NCBI RefSeq assembly: GCF_038005225.1
Contig: NZ_JBBOSU010000001.1
Location: 2,096,001 to 2,160,000, forward strand
Direction: 5' to 3'
Origin: Solibacillus sp. FSL K6-1523
GTDB lineage: Bacteria > Bacillota > Bacilli > Bacillales_A > Planococcaceae
DNA length: 64,000 nucleotides
The translations under genes were made by a program, and so were the position numbers. Shown here one piece after another: positions 34,941-45,000 of this stretch; the stretch's first letter is position 1; every line of letters begins with the position of its first letter. The notes beneath the pieces were generated by a model. That model ran no database searches and had not been told where the DNA came from. It was given only the letters and a program-made list of their open reading frames with translations.

Positions 34941-35540
34941 ATGAAGAAGTTTAGATTGTTTATTGATCAACAAAAAGAAGAAAAATGGTTAAATGAGATG
35001 ATTCAAAAAGGATGGGTATGCAGGAGAATCAGTTCATTTGGCGTATATAATTTCGAAAAAATCAATCATTTCGAGCAAGCAATTCGCCTTGATTTTCAAT
35101 CGTTCAAGTCAAAAGATATGTATCAGCAATATACATTATTGCATGAGGACTTTGGTTGGAAGCATATAGGCGGTTCACGGTGGTCTTCATTACAATACTG
35201 GCTCAAACCTACAGATGGTCTGGATGAATTATATTCAGATAATGCCTCAGAAAAATGTTATTTGGAACGTTTGGTTAAATATTATGGTGCTTGTACATTT
35301 TTATTTATCATATTAACGGTGGGTTTATTTAATAACGCGTTACAATACACAAATCTAAAGTCAGCCTATTTTACTCCCGGGCTTTGGGACAAAGAGGGTA
35401 CCGCATTTATATTCGCTTTTTTATTTGAAACACCATTTGCCCTTTTAAGATTTGGCAGCCCTTGGTTTATCATTATTTGTGGTATCGCTTTTACGACGAC
35501 GTATTTAAAGTACAAGAAAGAGTTGGAAAAAACGGCGTAA
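34941..35540 (+). CDS. DUF2812 family membrane protein
   Basis: This 199-residue protein has a soluble N-terminal DUF2812 domain (KEEKWLNEMIQKGWVCRRIS ... HEDFGWKHIGGSRWSSLQYW) and two C-terminal hydrophobic helices. DUF2812 genes characteristically follow a short PadR regulator, as here, and the PadR probably represses both. The physiological role is unknown. The ATG at 34941 follows GAAGGAG inside the PadR end. Confidence 0.88.
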   Translation: MKKFRLFIDQQKEEKWLNEMIQKGWVCRRISSFGVYNFEKINHFEQAIRLDFQSFKSKDMYQQYTLLHEDFGWKHIGGSRWSSLQYWLKPTDGLDELYSDNASEKCYLERLVKYYGACTFLFIILTVGLFNNALQYTNLKSAYFTPGLWDKEGTAFIFAFLFETPFALLRFGSPWFIIICGIAFTTTYLKYKKELEKTA

Positions 35541-35616
35541 CATTGTAGGATTAAATTCGGTTTTAACTCAAATCAGATGAATTTTCAATATTCGAATTAT
35601 AAAAGGAGTTTGTTAA

Positions 35617-35982
35617 ATGGAGAAATCTAAACTTCAATCTTTTTGTCTCACACTACCTGGAACGACACATGATTACCAAGTAGACTGGCAAGCGGATCGT
35701 TATCATGTTGGTGGAAAAATGTTCGCAATGATGGGTGGAGATGTTGAAAGAAAGCCCATCATCACTTTAAAATGCGATCCCGCGCGTGCGGAAGAGTTAC
35801 GAGAAACCTATCCAGGTATTATTCCTGGTTATTATATGAATAAGACGCACTGGAATTCTATTTATTTTGATTCAGATTTATCTAATGAATTGATAGAAAA
35901 TCTAATTCTCCATTCTTATCAGCTGGTTTTTGAGAAACTAACAAAGAAAGTTCAAAATGAAATCGATCCTAAACACGATTAA
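35617..35982 (+). CDS. MmcQ/YjbR family DNA-binding-like protein
   Basis: The 121-residue protein matches the MmcQ/YjbR family (CyaY-like fold): LPGTTHDYQVDWQADRYHVG, KMFAMMG, ALKCDP-type strand LKCDPARAEELRE, then PGYYMNKTHWNSIYFD. Members are small and cytoplasmic and have been proposed to bind DNA; the role is uncertain. AAAGGAG precedes the ATG. It is probably separate from the PadR operon. Confidence 0.9.
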   Translation: MEKSKLQSFCLTLPGTTHDYQVDWQADRYHVGGKMFAMMGGDVERKPIITLKCDPARAEELRETYPGIIPGYYMNKTHWNSIYFDSDLSNELIENLILHSYQLVFEKLTKKVQNEIDPKHD

Positions 35983-36069
35983 GAATAGATTGATGTCGAA
36001 TATCTTGGTCTATATCTTTTATGTGCGCAAACTGCCTTCCTTCAAATACCAGCTTATAATCACCCACGC

Positions 36070-36115
36070 AAAAAGCTTATCGGATACAGCAACGCACTAT
36101 CCAATAAGCTTTTTG
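36070..36115. terminator. Bidirectional terminator
   Basis: AAAAAGCTTATcGGATA and TATCCaATAAGCTTTTT pair around an 11-nt loop between convergent genes. Confidence 0.85.
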
Positions 36116-36132
36116 TATTATCCATCTTTATA

Positions 36133-36399
36133 TTAACTATAACAATAAAACCCCTGTCCTGTTTTCCATCGATAATGCCCTGCACGTACTAGTTTTTTCA
36201 GCAATAAAGAAATGCGATATTTTGAATTACCGGTTTCATTAAGTAGCGTTTCTTGAACGTACAGTAACATATCCAAGCCAATCATATCCGCAAGTTTTAA
36301 AGGGCCGATTGGTTGATTTGTTCCTAAAACCATTCCTTTATCAATACCTTCATCTAAAACAAAAATGACTTCACGAAATTTTTTATAGCTTAAACTCAC
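36133..36399 (-). pseudogene. Stump of a 3-hydroxyacyl-CoA dehydrogenase
   Basis: The 88-codon frame carries only the C-terminal domain: DKGMVLGTNQPIGPLKLADM, IGLDMLLYVQETLLNETG and GHYRWKTGQGFYCYS. The NAD-binding Rossmann domain (about 190 residues) is missing, and the join FREVIFVLDEGIDKG lacks residues normally present between the helices, showing an internal deletion too. It overlaps the stop of the acyl-CoA ligase gene and uses a GTG there. Full-length members are about 285 residues, so this cannot oxidise hydroxyacyl-CoA. Confidence 0.8.
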
Positions 36400-37898
36400 A
36401 CACCTGCATCCTCTTTAGGTCGCAATGTATGCTTCATCACTTTACCGGAAGCGTTTCTCGGCAATTCATTCAAAAATTCTACTTCCACTGGCACTTTATA
36501 TTTTGCGAGCTGTGTTGCCGAGTAGTTCTTCACTTGGTCCTCCGTCAGTGATTGCCCTTCCTTCAATACGACGTAAGCTTTTGGCACTTCTCCGTATACG
36601 GGATGTGGGACGCCGACTACTGCCGCTTCCAATAGTTCAGGAATTTGATAAAGTACATCTTCTACTTCAATGGGGTAAACATTTTCTCCGCCTCGATTAA
36701 TCATGTCTTTTTTACGGTCAACAATATACAGTAGACCGTCCTCGTCAAAGCGGCCTAAATCACCTGAATAGAGCCAGCCTTCTTTAATTGTGCGCGCTGT
36801 TTCTTCCTCATTTTTTAAATAGCCTTTCATCACTTGAGGTCCCTTAACAACAATTTCCCCCACCTGTCCAATAGGTAGTGACTTTCCATATTCATCGACT
36901 ACTCGTACTTCCGTTTGTGGCAAAGGTTCACCAACAGAGCCGATTTTGCTTAGCGCATGATGGTCTTTGAGTGAAGAAGCAGCAGGTGAATTTTCCGTTT
37001 GGCCATATAAATTTTGTACTTTAATGTTTGGGAAGGTTTCTTTCAATTTCTTCAATATTTCATAAGGCATTGGTGCGGCACCGTAACCGAATAAACGCAA
37101 TGTTGGAAGCTCAATTTCTTTTATATGTGGTAAATTTAATAGAATTGTATACATCGCTGGAACACCGAAGAACATCGTCGGCTTGGCATTTTGTAAAAGC
37201 GCTAGTGTTTTGTCAGTTGAAAATGCCTCTTCAATAATGATTGTGCCGCCTTTATACGTAACCGGGACAACGAAAACATGCGCTGCTGCACAGTGAAATA
37301 ATGGAGTGGATACAAGCATGCGGTCATTTTCTGTAATATCCATGACTTCTGACCAAATTTCCCCAGCCGCCATAATATTTCTGTGCGTCAGCATTACTCC
37401 TTTAGGCTTCCCGGTTGTTCCAGATGTGTACATAATGACGGATGTATCATGTTCCCCTAATGGCACAGGTGTAAAGTGGAGGGTTTCATCCGTAAGAATT
37501 TTCCCAAGCTGATCTTCACCGCCGATTGCGAGTTTTTCATGGAAGACATGTTGCGTTTCATTAATGACATGTTCAATTCGGACATCGTAAATAAGTGACT
37601 TGGCTTTTGAATGATTGAAAATATATTCCACTTCAGGTACAGCGAGCTTTGTATTAACGGGCATTACAGAAAATCCACCCAATTGTAAACCGAAATAACA
37701 TACTAAAAATAGATCCGTGTTTAATGAATAAAGCGCGATAATATCTTCCTTTTCATAGCATTTTGATTGAAAATAAGCTGCGATTCGTTTCGCTTTTTCG
37801 TAAAACTCACGATATGTCCACTCACGTCCGTTATAAGAAGTAAACACTTTGTCTGGTTGATTTTTCGCATAATTTCCGAATAATTCAGGTAGTAACAT
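36396..37898 (-). CDS. Acyl-CoA synthetase (AMP-forming)
   Basis: The 500-residue adenylate-forming enzyme has the P-loop-like motif MYTSGTTGKPKGVMLTHRN, LYGQTENSP, the YSGDLGRFDEDG hinge motif, RKKDMINRGGENVYP and the catalytic Lys in LPRNASGKVMKH. It activates a carboxylic acid, probably a medium- or long-chain fatty acid, to acyl-CoA via an acyl-adenylate. It lies after an acyl-CoA dehydrogenase and a TetR gene in one operon, which points to beta-oxidation. The chain-length preference is unknown. Confidence 0.9.
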   Translation of the reverse strand: MLLPELFGNYAKNQPDKVFTSYNGREWTYREFYEKAKRIAAYFQSKCYEKEDIIALYSLNTDLFLVCYFGLQLGGFSVMPVNTKLAVPEVEYIFNHSKAKSLIYDVRIEHVINETQHVFHEKLAIGGEDQLGKILTDETLHFTPVPLGEHDTSVIMYTSGTTGKPKGVMLTHRNIMAAGEIWSEVMDITENDRMLVSTPLFHCAAAHVFVVPVTYKGGTIIIEEAFSTDKTLALLQNAKPTMFFGVPAMYTILLNLPHIKEIELPTLRLFGYGAAPMPYEILKKLKETFPNIKVQNLYGQTENSPAASSLKDHHALSKIGSVGEPLPQTEVRVVDEYGKSLPIGQVGEIVVKGPQVMKGYLKNEEETARTIKEGWLYSGDLGRFDEDGLLYIVDRKKDMINRGGENVYPIEVEDVLYQIPELLEAAVVGVPHPVYGEVPKAYVVLKEGQSLTEDQVKNYSATQLAKYKVPVEVEFLNELPRNASGKVMKHTLRPKEDAGV

Positions 37899-37911
37899 AG
37901 TAATCTCCCCT

Positions 37912-38496
37912 TTATTTCAATAGTTTAATAATATACGCTGCAAATTGCTGTTTTAGCTCTTCCTTCGTCATTCTGCCAGTCGGGTTATACCACTGTTGAA
38001 TCCAGTTCATTGCACCGAGTATCATCATTCGGACAATAATCGGCTCTTTCACATGGAATTCCCCTGAAGTGACCCCTTTTTCAATAGCCTGATCAAATAA
38101 ATTAGAATAATATTTTCGTAATTTCAGCACAGGTTCAATTTGCTCTGGATTAAACATTTGTTTCGGCTCGATAATTAAGTTGAACGTTTCTTTTTCATCT
38201 ACTGCATAGTTAATATGCGTGGCGACCATTTTTCGTAGTAGATGTTCCGCAGAGCCTTCTTCCAGTAAAATTTCTTCAAGCTCCTCAGTTGCTTGCGCGA
38301 GAACAAGTTTATGACATTGGTACATGAGATCGCCTTTATTTTTAAAGTAATAATATAATGAACCTTTTGTCATCAACATTTCTGCCGCAATTTCTTCCAT
38401 TGTTGCACCGTCATAACCTCTCCGATTCACGATTGTAATGGCAGATAATAAAATTTGTTCTTTCTTCTTTAAGATCTTTTTCTCAGAGAGTTTCAT
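37912..38496 (-). CDS. TetR family regulator of the acyl-CoA operon
   Basis: The 194-residue TetR protein has the N-terminal HTH (AITIVNRRGYDGATMEEIAA ... KGSLYYYFKNK) and a C-terminal ligand domain. FadR-type TetR regulators release DNA on binding acyl-CoA, and this gene sits between acyl-CoA dehydrogenase and ligase genes, suggesting the same logic. The ATG at 38496 follows GGAGG. A candidate operator lies upstream of the dehydrogenase gene. Confidence 0.87.
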   Translation of the reverse strand: MKLSEKKILKKKEQILLSAITIVNRRGYDGATMEEIAAEMLMTKGSLYYYFKNKGDLMYQCHKLVLAQATEELEEILLEEGSAEHLLRKMVATHINYAVDEKETFNLIIEPKQMFNPEQIEPVLKLRKYYSNLFDQAIEKGVTSGEFHVKEPIIVRMMILGAMNWIQQWYNPTGRMTKEELKQQFAAYIIKLLK

Positions 38497-38506
38497 TTGC
38501 AACCTC

Positions 38507-39655
38507 CTACGACAGTATTTTCTTCGCGATAATGCCTTTCATAATTTCGGTCGTACCAGCGTAAATAGACGTCACCGAAATGTCGCGGTATCTTCGGGCA
38601 ATTTCGTATTCCTCCATATAGCCATAGCCACCATGGAGTTGAAGGCATTCTGCTGCTACTCGTTTCGCCATTTCACTAATCCACCACTTGGCCATCGAAA
38701 CTTCTTTTACGATATCCTCGCCATTTATATGTTTTTCGGTCAAAGTATTCACATACGTTCTCCCGATGTCAATTTCTGTCGCCATTTCAGCAAGTTTAAA
38801 TTGTGTGTTTTGGAAATCAGCAATTCGGCTACCGAAAGCTTTACGCTCTTTCACATAATTAATTGTTAGTTTCAGCATTTCCTCCGCTTCCACTTGAACT
38901 TGGAGCGCTACGACAAGGCGCTCTTGTTGCAGTTTTTCCATTAAGTAATAAAAGCCTTTTCCTTCTTCCCCAAGCAAATTTTCGACAGGTACTTTTACAT
39001 CCTCAAAAATAAGCTCTGCTGTATCACCAGAATGCATGCCGATTTTATTTAACTTTTTACCTCGTTTGAAGCCGGCTATGCCATTTTCCACAATGAGTAA
39101 ACTAATTCCTCGGTGCGCGGGTTGTGCATGGGGATCTGTTTTACAAACAACAACGACGTAATCTGCGTGCATGCCGTTTGTAATGAATGTTTTCTCCCCA
39201 TTTAAAATATAGTGATCCCCGTCTTTACGCGCGGTCGTTTTGATGCCGGCTAAGTCGGAACCAGCTCCTGGCTCTGTCATAGCAATGGCGGAAATAAATT
39301 CCCCTGAAACGCTCTTTGGCAGCCACTTTTGTTTTTGCTGCTCGGTGCCATACGCCGCGATGTAAGGGCTTACAATATCAGAGTGCAAACAAATGCCACT
39401 TGCTAAACCAACGCCTACCTTTTCTAACTCTTCCGTTAAAATCATAGAGTAAGAAAAATCAAGCCCAAGTCCCCCATACTGTTCATCCACCCATGGAAGT
39501 AAGAAACCATTTTCCCCTAGCTTTAACCAAAAGTCGCGTGGAATATCGCGTTGTTCTTCCCATTTTTCGTAATAGGGATACGCTTCTTTTTGGAGCATTT
39601 TGTGAAGCGCTTCTCGAAACATATCATGCTCTTTTGTTAAGAATTTAGCTTTCAT
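38507..39655 (-). CDS. Acyl-CoA dehydrogenase
   Basis: The 382-residue flavoprotein has AMTEPGAGSDLAGIKTTA (FAD/substrate binding), the mid-domain KTFITNGMHADYVVV, and the C-terminal GGYGYMEEYEIARRYRDISV, whose Glu in the position after GYMEE is the likely catalytic base. It introduces the trans-2 double bond, first step of beta-oxidation. It is first in the operon with the TetR and ligase genes, and its stop overlaps the ribosome site of the TetR gene. Confidence 0.93.
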   Translation of the reverse strand: MKAKFLTKEHDMFREALHKMLQKEAYPYYEKWEEQRDIPRDFWLKLGENGFLLPWVDEQYGGLGLDFSYSMILTEELEKVGVGLASGICLHSDIVSPYIAAYGTEQQKQKWLPKSVSGEFISAIAMTEPGAGSDLAGIKTTARKDGDHYILNGEKTFITNGMHADYVVVVCKTDPHAQPAHRGISLLIVENGIAGFKRGKKLNKIGMHSGDTAELIFEDVKVPVENLLGEEGKGFYYLMEKLQQERLVVALQVQVEAEEMLKLTINYVKERKAFGSRIADFQNTQFKLAEMATEIDIGRTYVNTLTEKHINGEDIVKEVSMAKWWISEMAKRVAAECLQLHGGYGYMEEYEIARRYRDISVTSIYAGTTEIMKGIIAKKILS

Positions 39656-39678
39656 GTATAAGTAATCCTCCTTTGAGT

Positions 39679-39705
39679 TTAGAATTTGTTTTCTGTAAAT
39701 TCTGA
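39679..39705 (-). promoter_or_regulatory. Candidate TetR operator upstream of the acyl-CoA operon
   Basis: TTAGAATTT (39679-39687) and AAATTCTGA (39697-39705) form an inverted repeat with a 9-bp spacer, 24 bp before the dehydrogenase ATG. The position between the likely promoter and the ribosome site fits repression by the operon's TetR protein. Confidence 0.5.
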
Positions 39706-39960
39706 ATTAATTTCCATTTTAGCTGTCTATTTATTAAAATGCAACGCTTTTTTAAACCGTGTTCAATTTTTAATCTATGTTCAAAATTTGAAAATCATTC
39801 ATGATGAGAGGTCGGAATATTTAGGGGGTTCTACTAATAATATGCACTTTTTATGTAACAAAACTGATGACACAACATTCCCCCAAAAAAATTCAAACCG
39901 TTGTTGGAAGTGGATTTGTATAATAATGCATAAAATATCGTATAAACAATGGGCAACCAA

Positions 39961-40000
39961 AAAACCACAAAACGTTGAGTTAACAACGTTTTGTGGTTTT
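39961..40000. terminator. Strong bidirectional terminator
   Basis: A perfect 17-bp stem (AAAACCACAAAACGTTG / CAACGTTTTGTGGTTTT) with a 6-nt loop separates the acyl-CoA operon upstream region from the SRPBCC gene's 3' end. Confidence 0.9.
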
Positions 40001-40038
40001 GGGTGTCACTTCATAGATAGTCGGTGATTTCCTTTACA

Positions 40039-40542
40039 TCAGTTCTGCATATTTGATTCCTTTGACAAATAATCTTCTAATTGATTGAAGGTGCCTGAGA
40101 ATCCTTCTTGAACCATATCTTGTGATTCTACAAAGGTTTTAAGTTCCTCTTCGGTTGCTGATACAGGAGTCTCAATCATCGTAAGGGTTGTTTTGCCATC
40201 GTGTTCTAAGAACGTAAATGTATTCCGTATTTTCAGAGGCCAGGTATTGTCAAATGGTGCACGCACGAGATTGCCTTCTTCATCGGAAAAGAATTGGGTA
40301 TAAATAAACTTTTCCGGGGTGCTAATTTCATCATAAATGAATTTGACCCACATGATATCGCCATCAGGGGATTTCTGGCTATAGTGGAAAACACCATCCT
40401 GGCTGAACTCGAACGTAGAAATGTTAAAATCCCATCCTTTTGGTCCCCACCAATTTCGCAGATGTTCTGCTTGGGTGAATGCCTTAAAAACAATCTCCCG
40501 AGCAGCATTTAAAGTGTAGATGATTTCAATTTTAGTAGACAT
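40039..40542 (-). CDS. SRPBCC (AHSA1-like) domain protein
   Basis: The 167-residue protein is of the AHSA1/ATPase-activating family: YTLNAAREIVFKAFTQAEHL at the start, WWGPKGWDF and SQDGVFHYSQ, and a C-terminal helix SGTFNQLEDYL. This fold is a hydrophobic cavity; single-domain bacterial members have no well-defined ligand. GGAGGG precedes the ATG. It appears monocistronic. Confidence 0.9.
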   Translation of the reverse strand: MSTKIEIIYTLNAAREIVFKAFTQAEHLRNWWGPKGWDFNISTFEFSQDGVFHYSQKSPDGDIMWVKFIYDEISTPEKFIYTQFFSDEEGNLVRAPFDNTWPLKIRNTFTFLEHDGKTTLTMIETPVSATEEELKTFVESQDMVQEGFSGTFNQLEDYLSKESNMQN

Positions 40543-40812
40543 AATTTTCCCTCCAATAGTTTAACTTCTCCCAACGCGAACATGCCGTTAGGGGAATATC
40601 CGTGTCAAGGAATTGAGTTTTTTATAATAAAAGTAATGTGGTCCATTTTATAATATCCTAAGCATCAAATTTTACACATAATGTTTCAAATGTGTCAAAA
40701 GATTTTTCAGTAAAGTTAAGACTACTTCATCAATCTGGCCCGTTTGTTGAACACATGTTAAACAACACTCTTCAACTAAAATGGATTTAATTAAAGGATC
40801 AGGCAAAAACAT

Positions 40813-41152
40813 AAATGGAATTATGTGACCGTTCATGTATAGGGAGAAGTCGAACTATTAGAGGAGGAACAGGAGGTTAATGAGCTCTTTACATGATATG
40901 GTGCTAAAATACGAAGCTCCTGACAGTTCATACAATTTGCAAGATGTAGATGCCGGATTTCTTGCTGGTATGAACAAAGGAGTTCAAGGTTTCAAAATAA
41001 AAATTAACAAAATAGAGGGGAAAGCAAAGTTAAGTCAAAATCATTCATCGCAAAGACAAGAGTTAGTTATTCATCAACTTGAACAGATTTCAAATACAGA
41101 TGAGCAACAAATTTCTTTATTAATGAAGGCAAACCTAAAAAAACTACAATAA
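40813..41152 (+). pseudogene. Fragment of an FMN-binding (PaiB-like) regulator gene
   Basis: The piece [18 protein letters not shown] at 40813 matches the middle of PaiB, with Tyr replaced by a stop. The downstream frame (from 40880), shifted relative to it, supplies the C-terminus: [20 protein letters not shown] and [15 protein letters not shown], as in PaiB EFKGKWKLSQN-type ends. The N-terminal half is missing. The 90-codon frame from 40880 has AGGAGG upstream and could still be translated, but without the FMN-binding half it should not function. Confidence 0.7.
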
Positions 41153-41292
41153 TGTGTATCTCGTTTAACAAGCCCAATTAAAAAGTCGATTTCCCCCAAC
41201 AAAAATAGACTACTAATTGTAAAGCCAATTAGCAGTCTATTCCGGTTCATCAAATATCAAAGGTTGTATACCATATATTCAATAGACAAATC

Positions 41293-41880
41293 TTACCTTA
41301 CATACTGATAAAACAACCCATCTTTCGTATCGTACCAGAACATTTGACCCAATTTTTTCTTTGGCAGCCTTACGTTCAAACCCCATTCAGGGTATTGTTT
41401 GATCAGTTGGATTTGTTCCCCTGTTGCAAAGGCTACAAACGAAATATAATGTTCCTTTGTCATCGGGTGTTCGCTGGAAACGAACCATTCATTGTCAATC
41501 ATCTCAACGCTTAATTTTTCAGCGTTTGTAGCTTTTTTTGCTTCAAGTGGCTCAAGTTTTCGACCACAGCATGATACCGTGAAGTTTCCTGTTGCAAGCC
41601 CAATGTTTGTACAATTTGGGCATACATAATAAAGTGATTTTTTCATATTTCCTCCTACCATTTCGTTCATAGTAACTTCCCCATCTAATAAGTCTTCAAT
41701 CGGTACTTCTAGGAGGGCTGATAATTGCGGTAGCAACGTAATATCAGGACATCCATAACCGCGCTCCCATTTTGAAATCGTGCGGTCAGAAAGATGCATT
41801 TCATCCGCTAGTTGTTTTTGAGTTAACCCTTTTTCTTTCCGCAATTGATAAATAAGATGACCAATTTTTTCATTATCCAC
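41293..41880 (-). CDS. XRE-type HTH protein with a zinc-ribbon-like C-terminal domain
   Basis: The 195-residue protein starts at a GTG with GGAGGG 6 nt upstream (41880); upstream in-frame sequence to 42003 looks non-coding. The HTH_3 domain (IYQLRKEKGLTQKQLADEMH ... RTISKWERG) is followed by a four-cysteine segment CPNCTNIGLATGNFTVSCC and a beta-rich end (ISFVAFATGEQIQLI). The Cys set may bind metal. The target is unknown. It is convergent-free and follows the RND pump gene's terminator. Confidence 0.8.
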   Translation of the reverse strand: MDNEKIGHLIYQLRKEKGLTQKQLADEMHLSDRTISKWERGYGCPDITLLPQLSALLEVPIEDLLDGEVTMNEMVGGNMKKSLYYVCPNCTNIGLATGNFTVSCCGRKLEPLEAKKATNAEKLSVEMIDNEWFVSSEHPMTKEHYISFVAFATGEQIQLIKQYPEWGLNVRLPKKKLGQMFWYDTKDGLFYQYVR

Positions 41881-41963
41881 GTTAATCCCTCCTACTGCTT
41901 CTATCATAATGTAACTTAAATCGCATAACAACAAACGCTCCGTAGAGTTTGTGAAAAAGAAAG

Positions 41964-42001
41964 AAAAACAGCCTGCGAAAAAATTCCACAGGCTGTTTTT
42001 C
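41964..42001 (-). terminator. Terminator of the RND pump gene
   Basis: AAAAACAGCCTG / CAGGCTGTTTTT form a 12-bp stem immediately after the pump's stop codon region on the minus strand. Confidence 0.85.
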
Positions 42002-42006
42002 AACTA

Positions 42007-45000
42007 TTAATTATCTCTCACATCTTTCCGATTTTTCTTCAGCATTTTCGATAATAGTTCATACACAATTGGTACGACGATTAGCGTTAATAATGTTGAT
42101 GATAATAAACCGCCAATTACGGTAATCGCTAAATCTTGTGAAATTAAACCACCACCAGCACCGCCAAATGCCATTGGGACCATTGCCCCAATTGTTGCGA
42201 TTGCTGTCATTAAAATTGGACGTAATCGCGTTGCACCAGCTTCTAAAATTGCCTCGCGCATATTCATACCATCATGTTCCATATGAATAATACGGTCGAC
42301 GAGTACAATCGCATTCGTCACGACGATTCCGATTAACATAAGTAGACCCATTAATACAGAAACCGAAATTGTTTGACCCGATGCCCATAAGCCAACCCAT
42401 GAACCGATTACCGCGAATGGTAATGAGAAAAGAATCGCAAATGGTGCTAAACCTTCACCGAATGTTACTACTAAAATGAAGTAAACAATCGCAATTGCTG
42501 CTACCATCGCTAACCCAAGTTGTGTAAATGTTTGAGCCATATCTGCTGCAACCCCACCGACACCAGTTGTAACGCCTTTTGGTAAATCTAAGTCTGCGAT
42601 TTTTTCATCGGCAGCTGATGTGGCTTTTGAAATATCTTTATCTGTAATTGTACCTGAAACTGTCGCAAAGAATTCACCTTTTTGACGAGATAAAGAAGTT
42701 AACGTTGTGCCTTCTTCCACTTTTACTAACTCACCAAGCGTCATTGTAGTACCCATTGCTGTTTGAACAGGTGTTTTTAATAATTCATCAATCGAAGCCG
42801 CGCTTGCTTTGGCATCACGTTGAACAACTACATTAATATCTTTACCGTTATTTTCAACAGTCGTTAATACTTCTTTTGATGTATCCACTTGTAACGCCAT
42901 TAAAATTTGAGCTGTTGTTAAGCCATATTGTAAAACGTCTTGCTGATCTACTTTTAATACATGCTCAACATATGGGTTCGAAGCATTCGATTTAATATCT
43001 TCTAAACCTTTAATATCTTGTAAAGCACCCTCTACTTGAGAAACGGCTGTACGTAGCTTATCTAAGTCTTCACTGTAAAGCGTGTAGCTTACTTCATTAG
43101 AAGACATGCCACCCATGCCGAAGTTTTGTGTTTTCCATTCACCAGATTGACCGATGTTGAAAATATAATCTTCTACTTCTTTTTTCGCTTTTGTGAATTT
43201 TGCTGCTTCCATTTCTGGATCAAAAATTAAGAACATTAATCCACTACCAGCACTGCCGCCCATCATCATAGCAGACGGGTCTGTTGAAGCTTCTGTTGTT
43301 ACCGATAATTGAATAATATCAACATCGTCACGTTTTAATAATTCTTTTTCAACTTCTTCAATATTCGCTAATGTGTTATCAATTAGTTCACCTGTGCCTG
43401 GTGAATATGTTAAATACATCATTTTCTCTTCTTGTGAACCCATGAAGCTAAAGCCGATTAATGGTGTTAGCATTAATGAACCAACAAGCATTGCCACAGC
43501 AACAATTGAAGTAATCCATTTATGGTTTAAACATTTTTCTAGGAAATTACGATAAGCAACCGCCAGTTTCCCAACTTCTTTATGTTGACTTTCTGCTTTT
43601 TCCCCGTAAATTTTCTTACGGAATAAGAAGTGTGAAAGTGCCGGAACAATTGTAACTGCAACGATTAATGACGCAATTAATGCAAATGACATTGTTAAAG
43701 CAAATGGTAAGAACAGTTCACTCACCATACCTCCAACAAAAATAAGTGGTGCGAATACAGCCACTGTTACTAATGTTGAAGAGAAGATTGGTTTGAACAT
43801 TTCTAGTGTTGCCTCACGAATGAGTGCACGTCCTTGTAGCTTTTCATCTTTCAAGTGCATGCGTCGGTAAATATTTTCGACAACAACGATGGAGTCATCA
43901 ATTACACGACCAATTGCGACCGTGATGGCACCAAGCGTCATAATATTTAACGTAATACCTAACCAGTTTAATAATAGTAATGCCATAAATACTGAAACTG
44001 GAATGGAAATAATCGAAATAATTGTCGATTTAAAGTCACGTAAGAATAATAAAATAATTAAGATGGCAATTAATCCACCAAATACTGCTTTCTCAATCAT
44101 TGTGAAAACAGAATCTTCAATTGGCTGACCTTGGTCAAGTGAAATATCGACTTTTAAGCCTTTAATTAATTTTTCTTCTTCCGCCATTAAATCTTTCACG
44201 GCATTAACAACCGTTACCGTATTAGCATCTTGCCCTTTAACGATTTGGATGGCAATCGCATCTTTACCGTTTGTACGTGAAACGGATTGAACTTTACCAA
44301 CCGTTTTGATGTCGGCAATATCCCCTAATTTCACGAATGGTGATGGATTTGCTGCAGATGGTGTAACTGGAATGAGCATTTCTTTTAAGTCTTCCATCGT
44401 TTTGAACTTACCATCAATTGCAACGGCTTGTTCCCCATCTTTAAATTCATATAAACCAAGCGAAATGGCTAAGTCACTTGCTTGAACCATTTGCTTCACG
44501 GAATCCTCTGTTAAACCAAGGTCCGCCATTTTCTTTTCATCATATGTGAAAGCAACTTCTTCAATATGTTGACCTGTAATCGATGCAGATGCTACACCGT
44601 CAATTTTATTAATTTTTGGTAGAATAATATCTTCCACTGTCGATGTTAGCTCGACAATTTCTTCTTCCGTGCTACTTATTGATAAAGCAACAACGGGCAT
44701 CATATTCATACTAATCGCCATAACAGTTGGCTTTTGTACGTCTTTAGGTAATGTAATATTATCTAACGCCGACTCTAACTGGCGCTTTTTTTCATCCATA
44801 TCTACGCCGTACTCATATTCTACTTGAACTTGAGAAACGTTTGACGAAGAAGTTGAATATACACCTTTTACGTCTTCTAAACTTTCAATTGCTTTTTCAA
44901 ATGGTACGGAAACATCATCCATAACCTGTTCTGGTGTTGCTCCAGGATAAACGCCCATTACGATTAAGAATGGGATTGAAATATCCGGAATGGACTCCAT

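Noticed and set aside
39686-40027. Plus-strand 113-codon frame
   Set aside because: It runs across the operator, the dehydrogenase leader and the perfect terminator stem, has no ribosome site and no family pattern.
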